The notes beneath the pieces were generated by a model. The model was not told where the DNA came from and made no database searches. It worked only from the letters and a program-made list of their open reading frames with translations. The translations under genes and the position numbers were made by a program. Below, piece after piece: positions 1-11,200 of a DNA stretch of 64,000 nucleotides (its first letter is position 1; each line of letters begins with the position of its first letter). This DNA is from Pseudomonas paralcaligenes (GTDB taxonomy: Bacteria > Pseudomonadota > Gammaproteobacteria > Pseudomonadales > Pseudomonadaceae), in contig NZ_BPFX01000012.1 in NCBI RefSeq assembly GCF_019655855.1, forward strand, positions 1 through 64,000. The letters run 5' to 3'.

Positions 1-18
1 GCCAACGCATGCGTTGGC
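1..18 (-). terminator. Palindrome downstream of gatB
   Basis: Bases 1-18 form a perfect self-complementary sequence (GCCAACGC then GCGTTGGC around a central AT) ten bases past the gatB stop on the minus strand. It could be the stem of a gatCAB terminator, but any T-tract lies outside the window. A plain palindromic repeat is the alternative. Confidence 0.35.
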
Positions 19-28
19 TAGCTCCGGC

Positions 29-1477
29 TCACCCTTCGAGTTTTTTCTTCAGCAGCTCGTTGACCTGGCCGGGGTTGGCCTTGCCCTTGGAGGCCTTCAT
101 GGCCTGGCCGACGAAGAAGCCGAACATCTTGCCGCGCTTGGCCTCGTCGCTGGCGCGGTACTGCTCGACCTGCTCGGCGTTGGCCGCCAGCACTTCGTCC
201 AGCATGGCCTCGATGGCGCCGGAGTCGGTGACCTGCTTGAGGCCCTTCTTCTCGATCACCTCGTCGGCGCTGGCGCCTTCGCCGGCGGCCAGGGCCTCGA
301 ACACCATCTTGGCGATCTTGCCGCTGATGGTGTTGTCCTTGATGCGCAGGATCATGCCGCCCAGCTGCGCGGCGGACACCGGCGACTGGTCGATCTCCAG
401 GTTGTCCTTGTTGAGCAGGCTGGACAGCTCGCCCATCACCCAGTTGGCGGCCAGCTTGGCGTCGCCGCAGGTCTGCTGGACCTGCTCGAAGTAGTCGGCC
501 AGCTCGCGGCTGGCGGCCAGCACGCTGGCGTCGTAGGCGGACAGGCCGAACTGCGACTCGAAGCGCTCGCGCTTCTGCACCGGCAGCTCCGGCAGGCCGG
601 CGCGCACCTCGTCGAGGAAGCTCTGCTCGATCACCACCGGCAGCAGGTCGGGGCAGGGGAAGTAACGGTAGTCGTTGGCTTCTTCCTTGCTGCGCATGGA
701 GCGCGTCTCGTTGGCCGCCACGTCGTACAGCACGGTCTCCTGGACGATCTTGCGGCCGGATTCCAGCTCGTCGATCTGCCAGGCGATCTCGGTGTTGATG
801 GCGCGCTCGATGAACTTGAACGAGTTGACGTTCTTGATCTCGCGGCGGGTGCCGAACTCGGCCTGGCCCTTGGGTCGCACCGAGACGTTGCAGTCGCAAC
901 GCAGCGAGCCTTCGGCCATGTTGCCGTCGCAGATGCCGAGGTAGCGAACCAGCGCATGGATCGCCTTGGCGTAGGCCACGGCTTCCTTGGCGCTGCGCAT
1001 TTCCGGTTCGGAGACGATTTCCAGCAGCGGCGTGCCGGCGCGGTTCAGGTCGATGCCGCTCATGCCGTGGAAGTCTTCGTGCAGGCTCTTGCCGGCGTCT
1101 TCTTCCAGGTGCGCGCGGGTGATGCCGATGCGCTTGACGGTGCCGTCTTCCAGGGTGATGTCGAGGAAGCCCTTGCCGACGATGGGGTGGTCCATCTGGC
1201 TGGTCTGGTAGCCCTTGGGCAGGTCCGGGTAGAAGTAGTTCTTGCGCGCGAAGACGTTGGTCGGCGCGATCTCGGCGTCGATCGCCAGGCCGAACTTGCA
1301 GGCCATGCGCACGGCCTCGGCATTGAGCACCGGCAGGGTGCCGGGCATGCCCAGGTCGACCAGGCTGGCCTGGGTGTTGGGCTCGGCGCCGAAGGTGGTG
1401 GCGCTACCGGAGAAGATTTTCGATTGGGTGCTGAGCTGAGCGTGGATCTCTAGCCCGATCACGGTTTCCCATTGCAT
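29..1477 (-). CDS. gatB: Asp/Glu-tRNA(Asn/Gln) amidotransferase subunit B
   Basis: GatB binds misacylated Glu-tRNA(Gln) or Asp-tRNA(Asn), phosphorylates the side chain and accepts ammonia from GatA, completing indirect Gln/Asn-tRNA synthesis in the cytoplasm. The 482-residue protein has the family's usual length. It opens with the GatB signature [12 protein letters not shown], carries the conserved [11 protein letters not shown] segment and the RCDCNVSVR segment near the zinc site, and ends in the helical YqeY-like tail (about residues 330-482) that contacts tRNA. It is the last gene of gatC-gatA-gatB, 14 bases after gatA, so one transcript is likely. Confidence 0.97.
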   Translation of the reverse strand: MQWETVIGLEIHAQLSTQSKIFSGSATTFGAEPNTQASLVDLGMPGTLPVLNAEAVRMACKFGLAIDAEIAPTNVFARKNYFYPDLPKGYQTSQMDHPIVGKGFLDITLEDGTVKRIGITRAHLEEDAGKSLHEDFHGMSGIDLNRAGTPLLEIVSEPEMRSAKEAVAYAKAIHALVRYLGICDGNMAEGSLRCDCNVSVRPKGQAEFGTRREIKNVNSFKFIERAINTEIAWQIDELESGRKIVQETVLYDVAANETRSMRSKEEANDYRYFPCPDLLPVVIEQSFLDEVRAGLPELPVQKRERFESQFGLSAYDASVLAASRELADYFEQVQQTCGDAKLAANWVMGELSSLLNKDNLEIDQSPVSAAQLGGMILRIKDNTISGKIAKMVFEALAAGEGASADEVIEKKGLKQVTDSGAIEAMLDEVLAANAEQVEQYRASDEAKRGKMFGFFVGQAMKASKGKANPGQVNELLKKKLEG

Positions 1478-1491
1478 GTCTTGATCCTTCC

Positions 1492-2943
1492 TCAGAAGCC
1501 GCTCGGTGCTTGTTTGTGCCAGTCGCTGACCTGCTGGTACTGGTGCGCGACATTCAACAGGCGACCTTCCTGGAAGTAGTTGCCGAGCAACTGCACGCCG
1601 ACCGGCAGGCCGTCGACGAAGCCCGCGGGCATCGACAGGCCGGGAATGCCGGCCAGGTTGGCGGTGATGGTGTAGATGTCTTCCAGGTAGGCGGAAACCG
1701 GGTCGTCGTTCTTCGCGCCGAGCTTCCAGGCCAGGTTCGGCGTGGTCGGGCCGAGGATCACGTCGACCTCGTTGAAGGCGGCGACGAAGTCGTTCTTGAT
1801 CAGCCGGCGGATCTGCTGGGCCTTGATGTAGTAGGCGTCGTAGTAGCCGGCGGACAGGGCGTAGGTGCCGACCATGATGCGCCGCTTCACTTCCGCGCCG
1901 AAGCCTTCGCCGCGCGAGCGCTTGTACAGGTCCTGCAGGTCCTTCGGGTTCTCGCAGCGGTAGCCGAAGCGCACGCCGTCGAAGCGCGACAGGTTGGAGC
2001 TGGCCTCGGCCGGGGCGATCACGTAGTAGGCCGGGATCGCATGCTGCATGTTCGGCAGGCTGATGTCCTTGACCGTGGCGCCGAGTTTTTTCAGCTCCTC
2101 GACCACTGCCAGCACGGCGTCGGCGATGCGGCTGTCGAGGCCGGCGCCGAAGTATTCCTTCGGCAGGCCGATGCGCAGGCCGGCCAGCGGCTGGGCCAGG
2201 GCGGCCAGGTAGTCGTCGACCGGCTGGTCGACGCTGGTCGAATCCTTCGGATCGAAGCCGGCCATGGCGCCAAGCAGCAGGGCGCAGTCCTCGGCGGTGC
2301 GGGCCAGCGGGCCGCCCTGGTCGAGGCTGGAGGCGTAGGCGATCATGCCCCAGCGCGAGACCCGGCCGTAGGTGGGCTTGATGCCGGTGAGGCTGGTCAG
2401 CGCGGCCGGCTGGCGGATCGAGCCGCCGGTGTCGGTGCCGGTGGCGGCCGGCAGCAGGCGCGCGGCCACGGCGGCGGCGCTGCCGCCGGAGGAGCCGCCC
2501 GGTACGCGGGTCAGGTCCCAGGGGTTCTTGACCGCGCCGTAGTGGCTGGATTCGTTGGCCGAGCCCATGGCGAACTCGTCCATGTTCAGCTTGCCCAGGG
2601 TCACGGTGCCGGCGGCGGCCAGCTTCTCGACCACGGTGGCGTCGTAGGGCGCCTTGAAGCCGGTGAGGATCTTCGAAGCGCAGCTGGTCAGCACATCTTT
2701 CGTGCAGAACAGGTCCTTGTGGCCGATCGGCGCGCCGAGCAGGGCGCCGTCTTCACCATTGGCGCGACGGGCGTCGGCGGCCTTGGCCTGCTCCAGCGCC
2801 AGGTCGGCGGTGACGGTGATGAAGCTGTTCAGCTGCGGGTCGAGCTGCTGGATACGGGCCAGCAGGGCGCCGGTCAGCTCGGCGGAGGAGAAGGTCTTGT
2901 CCTTCAGGCCGCGAGCGATCTCGGCCAGGGTCAGTTGATGCAT
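1492..2943 (-). CDS. gatA: Asp/Glu-tRNA(Asn/Gln) amidotransferase subunit A
   Basis: GatA is the glutaminase/amidase subunit. It releases ammonia from glutamine and channels it to GatB. The 483-residue protein is a complete amidase-signature enzyme with the Ser-cisSer-Lys triad visible as Lys76 (GHKDLF), Ser151 (in [11 protein letters not shown]) and Ser175 (TGGSIRQPA). Its start is 16 bases after the gatC stop and it is followed closely by gatB, so the three subunits should be made together. Confidence 0.97.
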   Translation of the reverse strand: MHQLTLAEIARGLKDKTFSSAELTGALLARIQQLDPQLNSFITVTADLALEQAKAADARRANGEDGALLGAPIGHKDLFCTKDVLTSCASKILTGFKAPYDATVVEKLAAAGTVTLGKLNMDEFAMGSANESSHYGAVKNPWDLTRVPGGSSGGSAAAVAARLLPAATGTDTGGSIRQPAALTSLTGIKPTYGRVSRWGMIAYASSLDQGGPLARTAEDCALLLGAMAGFDPKDSTSVDQPVDDYLAALAQPLAGLRIGLPKEYFGAGLDSRIADAVLAVVEELKKLGATVKDISLPNMQHAIPAYYVIAPAEASSNLSRFDGVRFGYRCENPKDLQDLYKRSRGEGFGAEVKRRIMVGTYALSAGYYDAYYIKAQQIRRLIKNDFVAAFNEVDVILGPTTPNLAWKLGAKNDDPVSAYLEDIYTITANLAGIPGLSMPAGFVDGLPVGVQLLGNYFQEGRLLNVAHQYQQVSDWHKQAPSGF

Positions 2944-2959
2944 GGGAAAACCCTTTCCT

Positions 2960-3247
2960 TTATTCGATGACTTTCGGCACGAGGAACAGGCCGCTTTCCA
3001 CGGCCGGGGCGACCGCCTGGTAGGCGTCGCGCTGGTTCTTCTCGGTGACCACGTCGGCGCGCAGGCGCTGGGTGGCTTCCAGCGGGTGGGCCAGCGGCTC
3101 GATGCCGGTGGTGTCGACCGCCTGCATGGCGTCGATCAGGCCGAGGATGCTGTTGAGGGTCGCGGTGGTTTGTGGAACTTCGCCTTCGCTCAGGCCGAGA
3201 CGGGCCAGATGGGCGATTTTTTCCACGTCGGAGCGTTCGAGCGCCAT
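2960..3247 (-). CDS. gatC: Asp/Glu-tRNA(Asn/Gln) amidotransferase subunit C
   Basis: GatC is the small 95-residue subunit that wraps around GatA and stabilises its contact with GatB. I chose the ATG giving [20 protein letters not shown], which matches the conserved N-terminus. The open frame runs upstream to about 3439, but that adds an Arg/Pro-rich stretch unlike the family. It is the first gene of gatCAB and is divergent from mreB, so both promoters must lie in the 218 bases between them. Confidence 0.95.
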   Translation of the reverse strand: MALERSDVEKIAHLARLGLSEGEVPQTTATLNSILGLIDAMQAVDTTGIEPLAHPLEATQRLRADVVTEKNQRDAYQAVAPAVESGLFLVPKVIE

Positions 3248-3380
3248 CGTGATTCTCCAGGAAGCGGGCGGATGACCGGGCGGAAGCGGGACGGGGAACG
3301 GATACCGCGCGGGGCGGTCAGATGCCGCGTTTTGTGGGCCTAAAGCCCGGAAAAGCGGGCAATTTAGCACAGAGCGCGCC

Positions 3381-3409
3381 TTGCCCAAAAGGCCGCTCGT
3401 TGATAGAGT
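3381..3409 (+). promoter_or_regulatory. Candidate sigma70 promoter for mreBCD
   Basis: In the gatC-mreB gap the sequence TTGCCC (3381-3386), a 17-base spacer and TAGAGT (3404-3409) give a plausible sigma70 promoter with a leader of about 50 bases before mreB. The call rests on consensus and spacing only. I saw no clear promoter for gatC on the other strand. Confidence 0.4.
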
Positions 3410-3453
3410 TTGCCGCACTTTTTTACCCAGCGTTTTCATCGCGCTCTGTCTAG

Positions 3454-4503
<1,050 letters not shown>

Positions 4504-4520
4504 TCCTGAAGTGGTGACCC

Positions 4521-4548
4521 GAAGCCGGAAGCTGGTTCTTCCGGCTTC
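4521..4548 (+). terminator. mreB-mreC hairpin, possible attenuator
   Basis: GAAGCCGGAAG (4521-4531) pairs perfectly with CTTCCGGCTTC (4538-4548) around a 6-base loop, and GTGTTTTCC follows at once. It resembles a leaky intrinsic terminator between mreB and mreC. The GTG I assign as the mreC start is the first codon after the stem, so the fold could also affect mreC translation. Confidence 0.5.
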
Positions 4549-5577
4549 GTGTTTTCCAGCCGTCAGCCGAGGGTAGCCATCATCAAACCGCTATTTGCCA
4601 AGGGGCCATCGCTGGGAGTACGACTGCTGGTGCTGGTCGTGCTTTCGGTCGTGCTGATGGTGGTGGATGCGCGTTTCGAGGTGCTTCATCCGCTGCGCTC
4701 GCAGGTCGGCGTCATCACCGAGCCCGCCTACCGCGTGGCGCGCATGCCGCTGACCCTGTGGGAAGGGGCGACCCAGCAGTTCACCAGCCGCAGCGAGCTG
4801 ATGGCCGAGAACGAGAAGCTCAAGGCCGAGGCGCTGCTGATGCAGGGTCGCCTGCAGAAGCTGGCCACCCTCACCGAGCAGAACGTGCGCCTGCGCGAGC
4901 TGCTCAATTCCGCCGCCCTGGTGGACGAGCGGGTGCTGGTCACCGAGCTGATCGGCGTCGACCCCAACCCCTTCACCCACCGCATCCTGATCGACAAGGG
5001 CGAGAAGGACGGCCTGTTCCTCGGCCAGCCGGTGCTCGACGCCCGCGGCCTGATGGGCCAGGTGGTCGAGGTGATGCCCTATACCGCGCGTGTCCTGCTG
5101 CTCACCGATACCAACCACAGCATCCCGGTGCAGGTGAACCGCAACGGCCTGCGCGCCATCGCCGCCGGCAGCGGCAATCCGGAGCGGCTGGAGCTGCGCC
5201 ACGTGGCCGACACGGCGGATATAAAGGAAGGCGACCTGCTGGTCAGCTCCGGCATGGGCCAGCGCTTCCCGGCCGGTTACCCGGTGGCGACCGTCAGCGA
5301 GGTCATCCACGACTCGGGGCAGCCCTTCGCCATCGTCCGCGCCGTGCCTACCGCCGCGCTGAACCGCAGCCGCTACATGCTGCTGGTGTTCACCGACGAC
5401 AGGACGCCGGAGGAGCGCGCCACCGAGGCGGCCGAAGCGCAGGAGGCCGCGGATCGCGAGGCCGCCGATGCCGCCCGCGCGCAGCCGGCGCCCGCCGCGC
5501 AACCGTCGCAGACGCCAGCCGGTTCTGCGCCGCCCGCCGCACCTTCCGCACCGGCTGCAGAACGAGGGAGTCGCTGA
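4549..5577 (+). CDS. mreC: Rod-shape-determining protein MreC
   Basis: MreC is a bitopic periplasmic scaffold linking MreB and MreD to RodA/PBP2. The 342-residue product has a short cytoplasmic N-terminus, one membrane segment (about residues 24-40), a coiled coil (about 75-115, rich in Glu/Leu/Gln) and the beta-barrel MreC core to about residue 275. The tail is low-complexity Ala/Pro/Glu. The start is uncertain: GTG at 4549 is the only standard codon before the conserved IKPLFAKGPSLGVR segment, and it has no clear Shine-Dalgarno because the hairpin sits directly upstream. Confidence 0.93.
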   Translation: MFSSRQPRVAIIKPLFAKGPSLGVRLLVLVVLSVVLMVVDARFEVLHPLRSQVGVITEPAYRVARMPLTLWEGATQQFTSRSELMAENEKLKAEALLMQGRLQKLATLTEQNVRLRELLNSAALVDERVLVTELIGVDPNPFTHRILIDKGEKDGLFLGQPVLDARGLMGQVVEVMPYTARVLLLTDTNHSIPVQVNRNGLRAIAAGSGNPERLELRHVADTADIKEGDLLVSSGMGQRFPAGYPVATVSEVIHDSGQPFAIVRAVPTAALNRSRYMLLVFTDDRTPEERATEAAEAQEAADREAADAARAQPAPAAQPSQTPAGSAPPAAPSAPAAERGSR

Positions 5578-6065
5578 TGGCGCAGGCGAGGGCACGCAAT
5601 AGCTGGGTGATCTGGCTGACCCTGGTGCTGGCACTGCTGCTGAGCGTCGCCCCCATGCCGCCGTTCATGGAGATCGGCCGCCCGCTCTGGCTGGCGCTGT
5701 TCCTGACCTTCTGGGTGCTGGTGCTGCCGCATCGCATCGGCATGATCAGCGCCTGGTGTCTGGGGTTGGTGGAAGACGTACTGTTCGGCTCCCTGCTGGG
5801 GCAGAACGCGCTGATCCTGACCCTGATCATCTTCCTGGTGCTGTCCCTGCACCGGCGCCTGCAGATGTTCCCCATGTGGCAGCAGAGCCTGGTACTGCTG
5901 GTGGTGTTCGGTATCGCCCAGCTGGTGCAGCTGTGGCTCAACGCCCTGACCGGCAATCGGCCACCGACCCTGGCCTTCGTCCTGCCCGCGCTGATCAGTG
6001 CCTTGCTCTGGCCCTGGGTGTTCGCCATCCTGCGGGGACTGCAGCAGCGCTTCGCCGTGCGCTGA
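5577..6065 (+). CDS. mreD: Rod-shape-determining membrane protein MreD
   Basis: MreD is a small integral membrane partner of MreC in the elongasome. The 162-residue product is almost wholly hydrophobic, with about five predicted membrane segments beginning [18 protein letters not shown], and matches the MreD family length. The ATG overlaps the mreC stop as TGATG, so the two are probably translationally coupled. Confidence 0.95.
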   Translation: MAQARARNSWVIWLTLVLALLLSVAPMPPFMEIGRPLWLALFLTFWVLVLPHRIGMISAWCLGLVEDVLFGSLLGQNALILTLIIFLVLSLHRRLQMFPMWQQSLVLLVVFGIAQLVQLWLNALTGNRPPTLAFVLPALISALLWPWVFAILRGLQQRFAVR

Positions 6066-6141
6066 GGCCGCCCGTTCGTCCTTCTTGAGCGTCCCGCGCC
6101 TGCGGCGGGGCCGCCCATCCACTCTGACAGGGAGATGTCAC

Positions 6142-6726
6142 ATGGCCACGCTCCACCTGGCCTCGGGTTCCCCTCGCCGGCGCGAACTGCTGGCGCAGAT
6201 CGGTGTGCCCTTCGTCACGCTAATCGCCTCCATTGATGAAACGGCATTGCCCGACGAGCCCGCGCAGCGCTATGTAGAGCGCCTGGCGCGGGAGAAGGCG
6301 CTGGCCGGGCTGGCCACGCTGGAGCGGTCGGCAGGCGCCGTGGTACTCGGCGCCGACACCGCCGTCGTGCTCGACGGGCGGATTCTCGGCAAGCCGAACG
6401 ACCGTGCCGACGCCTTGTCTACGCTGGCTGCGCTGTCCGGACGGGAGCACGAGGTGATGACCGCCGTGGCGCTGGCCGCCACCGACCGCGTCGAATCGCG
6501 GGTGGTGGTCAGCCGGGTGCGCTTCCGCCCGTTTCGGCCCGGCGAGGCCGAGGCCTACTGGGCCACCGGCGAGCCGCGCGACAAGGCCGGCGGCTATGGT
6601 ATTCAGGGGTTGGCGGCGGTCTTCGTCAGCCAGCTCGAAGGCAGCTATTCGGCCGTGGTCGGCCTGCCGCTGTGCGAAACCGCGCAGTTGCTGGAGGTGT
6701 TCGGCATTCCGTGCTGGCAGAGCTGA
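6142..6726 (+). CDS. maf: Maf-family nucleoside triphosphate pyrophosphatase
   Basis: Maf proteins hydrolyse non-canonical or surplus nucleotides. The YhdE branch next to mreD acts on dTTP/UTP. The 194-residue protein starts with the signature [12 protein letters not shown] (residues 6-17), has GADTAVV (about 69-75), and the GGYGIQG segment typical of the dTTP/UTP branch. I used the ATG at 6142, preceded by AGGGAG, because the frame upstream encodes a Pro/Arg-rich stretch unlike the family. The mreD-maf-rng order is the same in enterobacteria. Confidence 0.94.
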   Translation: MATLHLASGSPRRRELLAQIGVPFVTLIASIDETALPDEPAQRYVERLAREKALAGLATLERSAGAVVLGADTAVVLDGRILGKPNDRADALSTLAALSGREHEVMTAVALAATDRVESRVVVSRVRFRPFRPGEAEAYWATGEPRDKAGGYGIQGLAAVFVSQLEGSYSAVVGLPLCETAQLLEVFGIPCWQS

Positions 6727-6783
6727 TCTGCCGGCCCACAACAGACAGCGCGCGGCGTCTGGCCGCCACGCAGAGTAGGACGC

Positions 6784-8241
6784 ATGAGCGAAGAGATCCT
6801 GATCAACATCACGCCGATGGAGTCGCGCGTGGCGGTGGTGGAAAACGGTGTGCTGCAGGAGGTGCATGTCGAGCGCACCCAGAAGCGCGGCATCGTCGGC
6901 AACATCTACAAGGGCAAGGTGGTGCGGGTGCTGCCGGGCATGCAGGCGGCGTTCGTCGACATCGGCCTGGAGCGCGCGGCCTTCATCCATGCGGCGGAGA
7001 TTTCGACCCGCGAGGGCAGCGCGCAGGAGTCCATCGGCGCGCTGGTCCACGAGGGGCAGAGCCTGGTGGTGCAGGTGACCAAGGACCCGATCGGCACCAA
7101 GGGCGCGCGCCTGACCACCCACCTGTCCATCCCGTCGCGCTACCTGGTGTACATGCCGCGCACCAGCCACGTCGGCATTTCCCTGAAGATCGAGGACGAG
7201 GGCGAGCGCGAGCGCCTCAAGAAAGTGGTGGCCGACTGCGTGGCGGCCGAGGGCATCGAGGAAGTCGGCGGCTTCATCCTGCGCACCGCCGCCGAGGGCG
7301 CCGGTGCCGATGAGATCCTCGCCGACATCCGCTACCTGCGTCGCCTGTGGGAGCAGATCGCCGGGCAGATGCAGACCGCCACCACGCCCTCGGTGATCTA
7401 CGAGGACCTGTCCCTGGCCCTGCGCACCCTGCGCGACCTGGTCAACCCGAAGATCGAGAAGATCCGCGTCGACTCGCGGGAAACCTTCGGCAAGATCACC
7501 CAGTTCGTCGACGAGCTGATGCCCGAGGTCGCCGACCGCCTGGAGCACTATCCCGGCGAACGGCCGATCTTCGACCTGTATGGCGTCGAGGACGAGATCC
7601 AGCGCGCCCTGGAGCGCAAGGTGCCGCTCAAGTCCGGCGGCTACCTGATCGTCGACCCGGCCGAGGCGATGACCACCATCGACGTCAACACCGGCGCCTT
7701 CGTCGGCCACCGTACCCTCGAAGAGACCATCTTCAAGACCAATCTCGAGGCGGCGACCGCCATCGCCCGCCAGCTGCGCCTGCGCAACCTGGGCGGGATC
7801 ATCATCATCGACTTCATCGACATGGAGGACGAGGAGCACCAGCGCCAGGTCCTGCGCACGCTGGAAAAGCAGCTGGAGCGCGACCATGCCAAGACCAACA
7901 TCATCGGCATCACCGAGCTGGGCCTGGTGCAGATGACCCGCAAGCGCACCCGCGAGAGTCTCGAACAGGTGCTGTGCGAGCCGTGCAGCGCCTGCCAGGG
8001 GCGCGGCAAACTGAAGACGCCGGAAACCATCTGCTACGAGATCTTCCGCGAGATCCTGCGCGAGGCCCGCGCCTACCAGGCGGAAGGCTACCTGGTGCTG
8101 GCCGAGCAGAAGGTGGTCGACCGCCTGCTCGACGAGGAGTCGGGCAACGTCGCCGACCTGGAGGCCTTCATCGGCCGCACCATCAAGTTCCAGGTGGAAA
8201 GCATGTATTCCCAGGAACAGTACGACGTGGTGCTGCTGTGA
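6784..8241 (+). CDS. rng: Ribonuclease G
   Basis: RNase G is a 5'-end-dependent endoribonuclease that matures the 16S rRNA 5' end and decays some mRNAs. The 485-residue protein has an S1 domain (about residues 35-125, KRGIVGNIYKGKVVRVLPG) and the DNase I-like catalytic domain. Asp300 (IDVNTGAFVG) and Asp343 (IIIIDFIDM) correspond to the two metal-binding aspartates. The cysteine cluster around residues 398-404 (CEPCSACQGRG) is the zinc-link region used for dimerisation. It lacks the long RNase E tail. yhdP begins 13 bases later. Confidence 0.97.
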   Translation: MSEEILINITPMESRVAVVENGVLQEVHVERTQKRGIVGNIYKGKVVRVLPGMQAAFVDIGLERAAFIHAAEISTREGSAQESIGALVHEGQSLVVQVTKDPIGTKGARLTTHLSIPSRYLVYMPRTSHVGISLKIEDEGERERLKKVVADCVAAEGIEEVGGFILRTAAEGAGADEILADIRYLRRLWEQIAGQMQTATTPSVIYEDLSLALRTLRDLVNPKIEKIRVDSRETFGKITQFVDELMPEVADRLEHYPGERPIFDLYGVEDEIQRALERKVPLKSGGYLIVDPAEAMTTIDVNTGAFVGHRTLEETIFKTNLEAATAIARQLRLRNLGGIIIIDFIDMEDEEHQRQVLRTLEKQLERDHAKTNIIGITELGLVQMTRKRTRESLEQVLCEPCSACQGRGKLKTPETICYEIFREILREARAYQAEGYLVLAEQKVVDRLLDEESGNVADLEAFIGRTIKFQVESMYSQEQYDVVLL

Positions 8242-8254
8242 ACCGGCGCGCCGA

Positions 8255-11200
8255 ATGAACTTCCTCCTTGGCCTGGTCGCCAGGCTGCTGCGCTGGGGAC
8301 TGGGGCTGTGCGCGCTGGCGCTGGTGCTGGCCGCGTTCTACGTCAGCCTCGGCCGCGAACTGGTGCCGCTGGTGGCCGAGTATCGCGAAGAAGTCGAGAC
8401 CAGGGCCGCGACGGCGCTGGACATGCCGCTCGCCATCGGCAGCCTGGAAGGCGGCTGGCGCGGTTTCTCGCCGATACTCACCGCCCACGACGTGCTGCTG
8501 GGCGAAGGCGACAGCGCGGTGCGCCTGGACCAGGTGCGGGTGGTGCCGGATGTGCTGGCCAGCCTGCTGGCGCGCCAGCCGCGCCTCGCCAACCTGCAGC
8601 TCGAAGGGCTGCAGCTCAGCCTGCGGCAGGACGGGGAAGGGCGCTGGGCGGTGGAAGGCCTGCCGCAGCGCGAGCCCGCCCGCCCGCTCGACCCGCAGAA
8701 GCTGATCGACGGCCTGGCCATGGTCGAGCGGGTCTCGCTGCTGGGCAGCCAGCTGACCTTCGAGCCCTTCGAGCAGGCGCCGCGCAGCCTCACCTACATC
8801 GACGTCACCCTGCGCAGCGGCGTGGTGCGCCATCGTCTCGACGGCCGCCTGCGCCTGCCGGACGGCCAGCCGCTGGCGTTCAGCCTGCGCACACGCCTGG
8901 ACCGCGCGGACTGGCGCGCGAGCAGCGCCCAGGCCTACCTCAGCCTGCCGCAGAGCGACTGGGCCGCCTGGCTGCCCGCAGGCCTGACCCGCGACTGGCG
9001 GCTGAGCAAGGCCCAGGCCGGTGGCGAATTCTGGCTGGACTGGGACCAGGGCCAGGTGCAACGCGGCGTCGCCCGTCTGCACGCGCCGGAGATCGCCGGC
9101 CGCTACGCCGGGCAAGAGCCGGTGGAGATCGATGACCTGAACCTGAACGCCTACTTCGAGCGCCGCGCCGACGGCTTCGACCTGCTGCTCGACTCCCTCG
9201 CCCTGAGCCTCGGCGAGACGCGCTGGGGCGAGGTGCAGCTGGCGCTGGCCCAGCAGCTCGATGCGAGTGGCCAGGTTGGGCGCTGGCGGCTGAGCGCCGA
9301 CCACCTCGACCTCACGCCGCTGACCCCGGTGGTATTGGCCCTGGCGCCGCTGCCGGAGGCGGCCGGCGAGGCCGTCGGCGAACTGGCCCCGCGCGGCACG
9401 CTGCGCAACGTGCAGCTGGAATACTTCCCGCAACTGACCGACGCCAGCCGCGTGCGCTTCTCCGGCAACCTCGACCGGGTCAGCATCGGCGCCTGGCACG
9501 GCGTGCCGGCGGTGGAAAACGCCAGCGGCAGCGTGCGCGGCGACCTGGGCGGCGGCGAGGGCCTGGCCGACAGCGAGAACTTCGGCCTGCACTTCCCCAA
9601 CCTGTTCCCCGAGATGTGGCACTACCGCCAGGCCGGCGCCCGGCTGCGCTGGGAGCTGGACGACGAGGGCTTCACCCTGTACAGCCCCTACCTGCAGGTG
9701 GTGGGCGAGGAGGGGCGGATCGCCGGCGACTTCATGGTGCGGCTGAAGAAGGACCCGGCCCAGGAAGACTACATGGACCTGCGCGTCGGCCTGCACGACG
9801 GCGACGCCCTGAAGGCCAAGAAATACCTGCCGACCCGCTCGCCAGGGCTCAGCCCGGCGCTGGCCGAATGGCTGCAGACCGCCATCCGCGGCGGCCACAT
9901 CGAGGACGGTTGGTTCGAGTACCAGGGCGCCCTGGCCAAGGAGGCGGCCGACGAAGCGCGCAGCATCGGCCTGTACTTCCTGGTCGACAACGCCGAACTG
10001 GCCTTCCAGCCGGGCTGGCCGGTGCTGCGCGACGCCCGCGGCGAGGTGCTGATCGAGGACGACGGCGTCGAGGTGCGGGTGCCCGAGGCGCGCATCCTCG
10101 ACAGCCGCGTCAGCAACGTCACGGTCAACGTGCCCAGGGCGCCGCGCGGCCAGGCGCCGCGCCTGGCCCTGGAGGGAGAGGTGCAGAGCAGCCTGCCCGA
10201 CGCGCTGAAGATTCTGCGGGAGGCGCCGATCGGCACCGCCGATATCTTCGCCGGCTGGCAGGGCCAGGGCCCGCTCAGCGGCAGGTTGAAGCTGGACATA
10301 CCGCTGGCCAAGGGCGAGAAGCCGCAGGTACAGGTGGACTTCGCCACCGAGGGCGCGCGGCTGGAGATCGCCACGCCGAAACTGGCCTTCACCCAGCTCA
10401 AGGGCGCCTTCCGCTTCGACACCGCCCGCGGCCTCAGCGCGCCGGACATCCGTGCCCACGCCCTGGGCCACGCGGTGCGCGGCCGCGCCCTGGCCGAGGG
10501 CGCGCGAGGCAACGCCCGTACCCGCATCGAGGCCAGCGGCCGGATTCCGCTGGAGCAGCTGACCGGCTGGCTGGGGGTGACCCAGCCACTGCCGGTGAGC
10601 GGGGAAATCCCCTACCGGCTCGACTTGGCCCTGGACGGCGGCAACAGCCAGTTGCGCGTCGACTCCGACCTCAAGGGCCTGGCCGTCGAGCTGCCGGCGC
10701 CCTTCGCCAAGGCCGCCGCGGATTCGCGTGCCGCCAGCTGGCGCATGACCCTGCAGGGCGCCGAGCGGCGCTACTGGTTCGACTATGGCGGCGTCGCCAG
10801 CCTGGCTTTCGCCGCGCCGGCGGAGCAGCCCCAGCAGGGGCGCGGCGAGCTGCGCCTGGGCGGCCAGCCCGCCAGCCTGCCGCCGGGGCAGGGGCTGCGC
10901 GTGGTCGGTCGCGTCGACGAACTGGACTGGAGCGCCTGGCAGGCCGCCGCCAAGCCCTACCTGGGGCTGGCCGACGACGGCCAGAGCCGCCAGCTCTTCC
11001 GTGGCGCCGACCTGCGCATCGGCCGCTTCGACGGCTTCGGCACCCAGGTCGACGACCTCGGCGTCAAGCTCGCCCGGGCCAACGCGGCCTGGCGCCTGGA
11101 CCTCGACAGCGCCCTGCTGGAGGGCCGGGTCACGCTGCCCGACGCTGGCGGCGCGCCCATGGTCATCGACCTGGCGCGCCTGAGCTTCCCGCCCGCCGAG

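Noticed and set aside
14..1453. A 479-residue plus-strand frame over gatB
   Set aside because: It lies antisense to an unmistakable gatB and has the biased Ala/Gly/Leu composition of a shadow frame.
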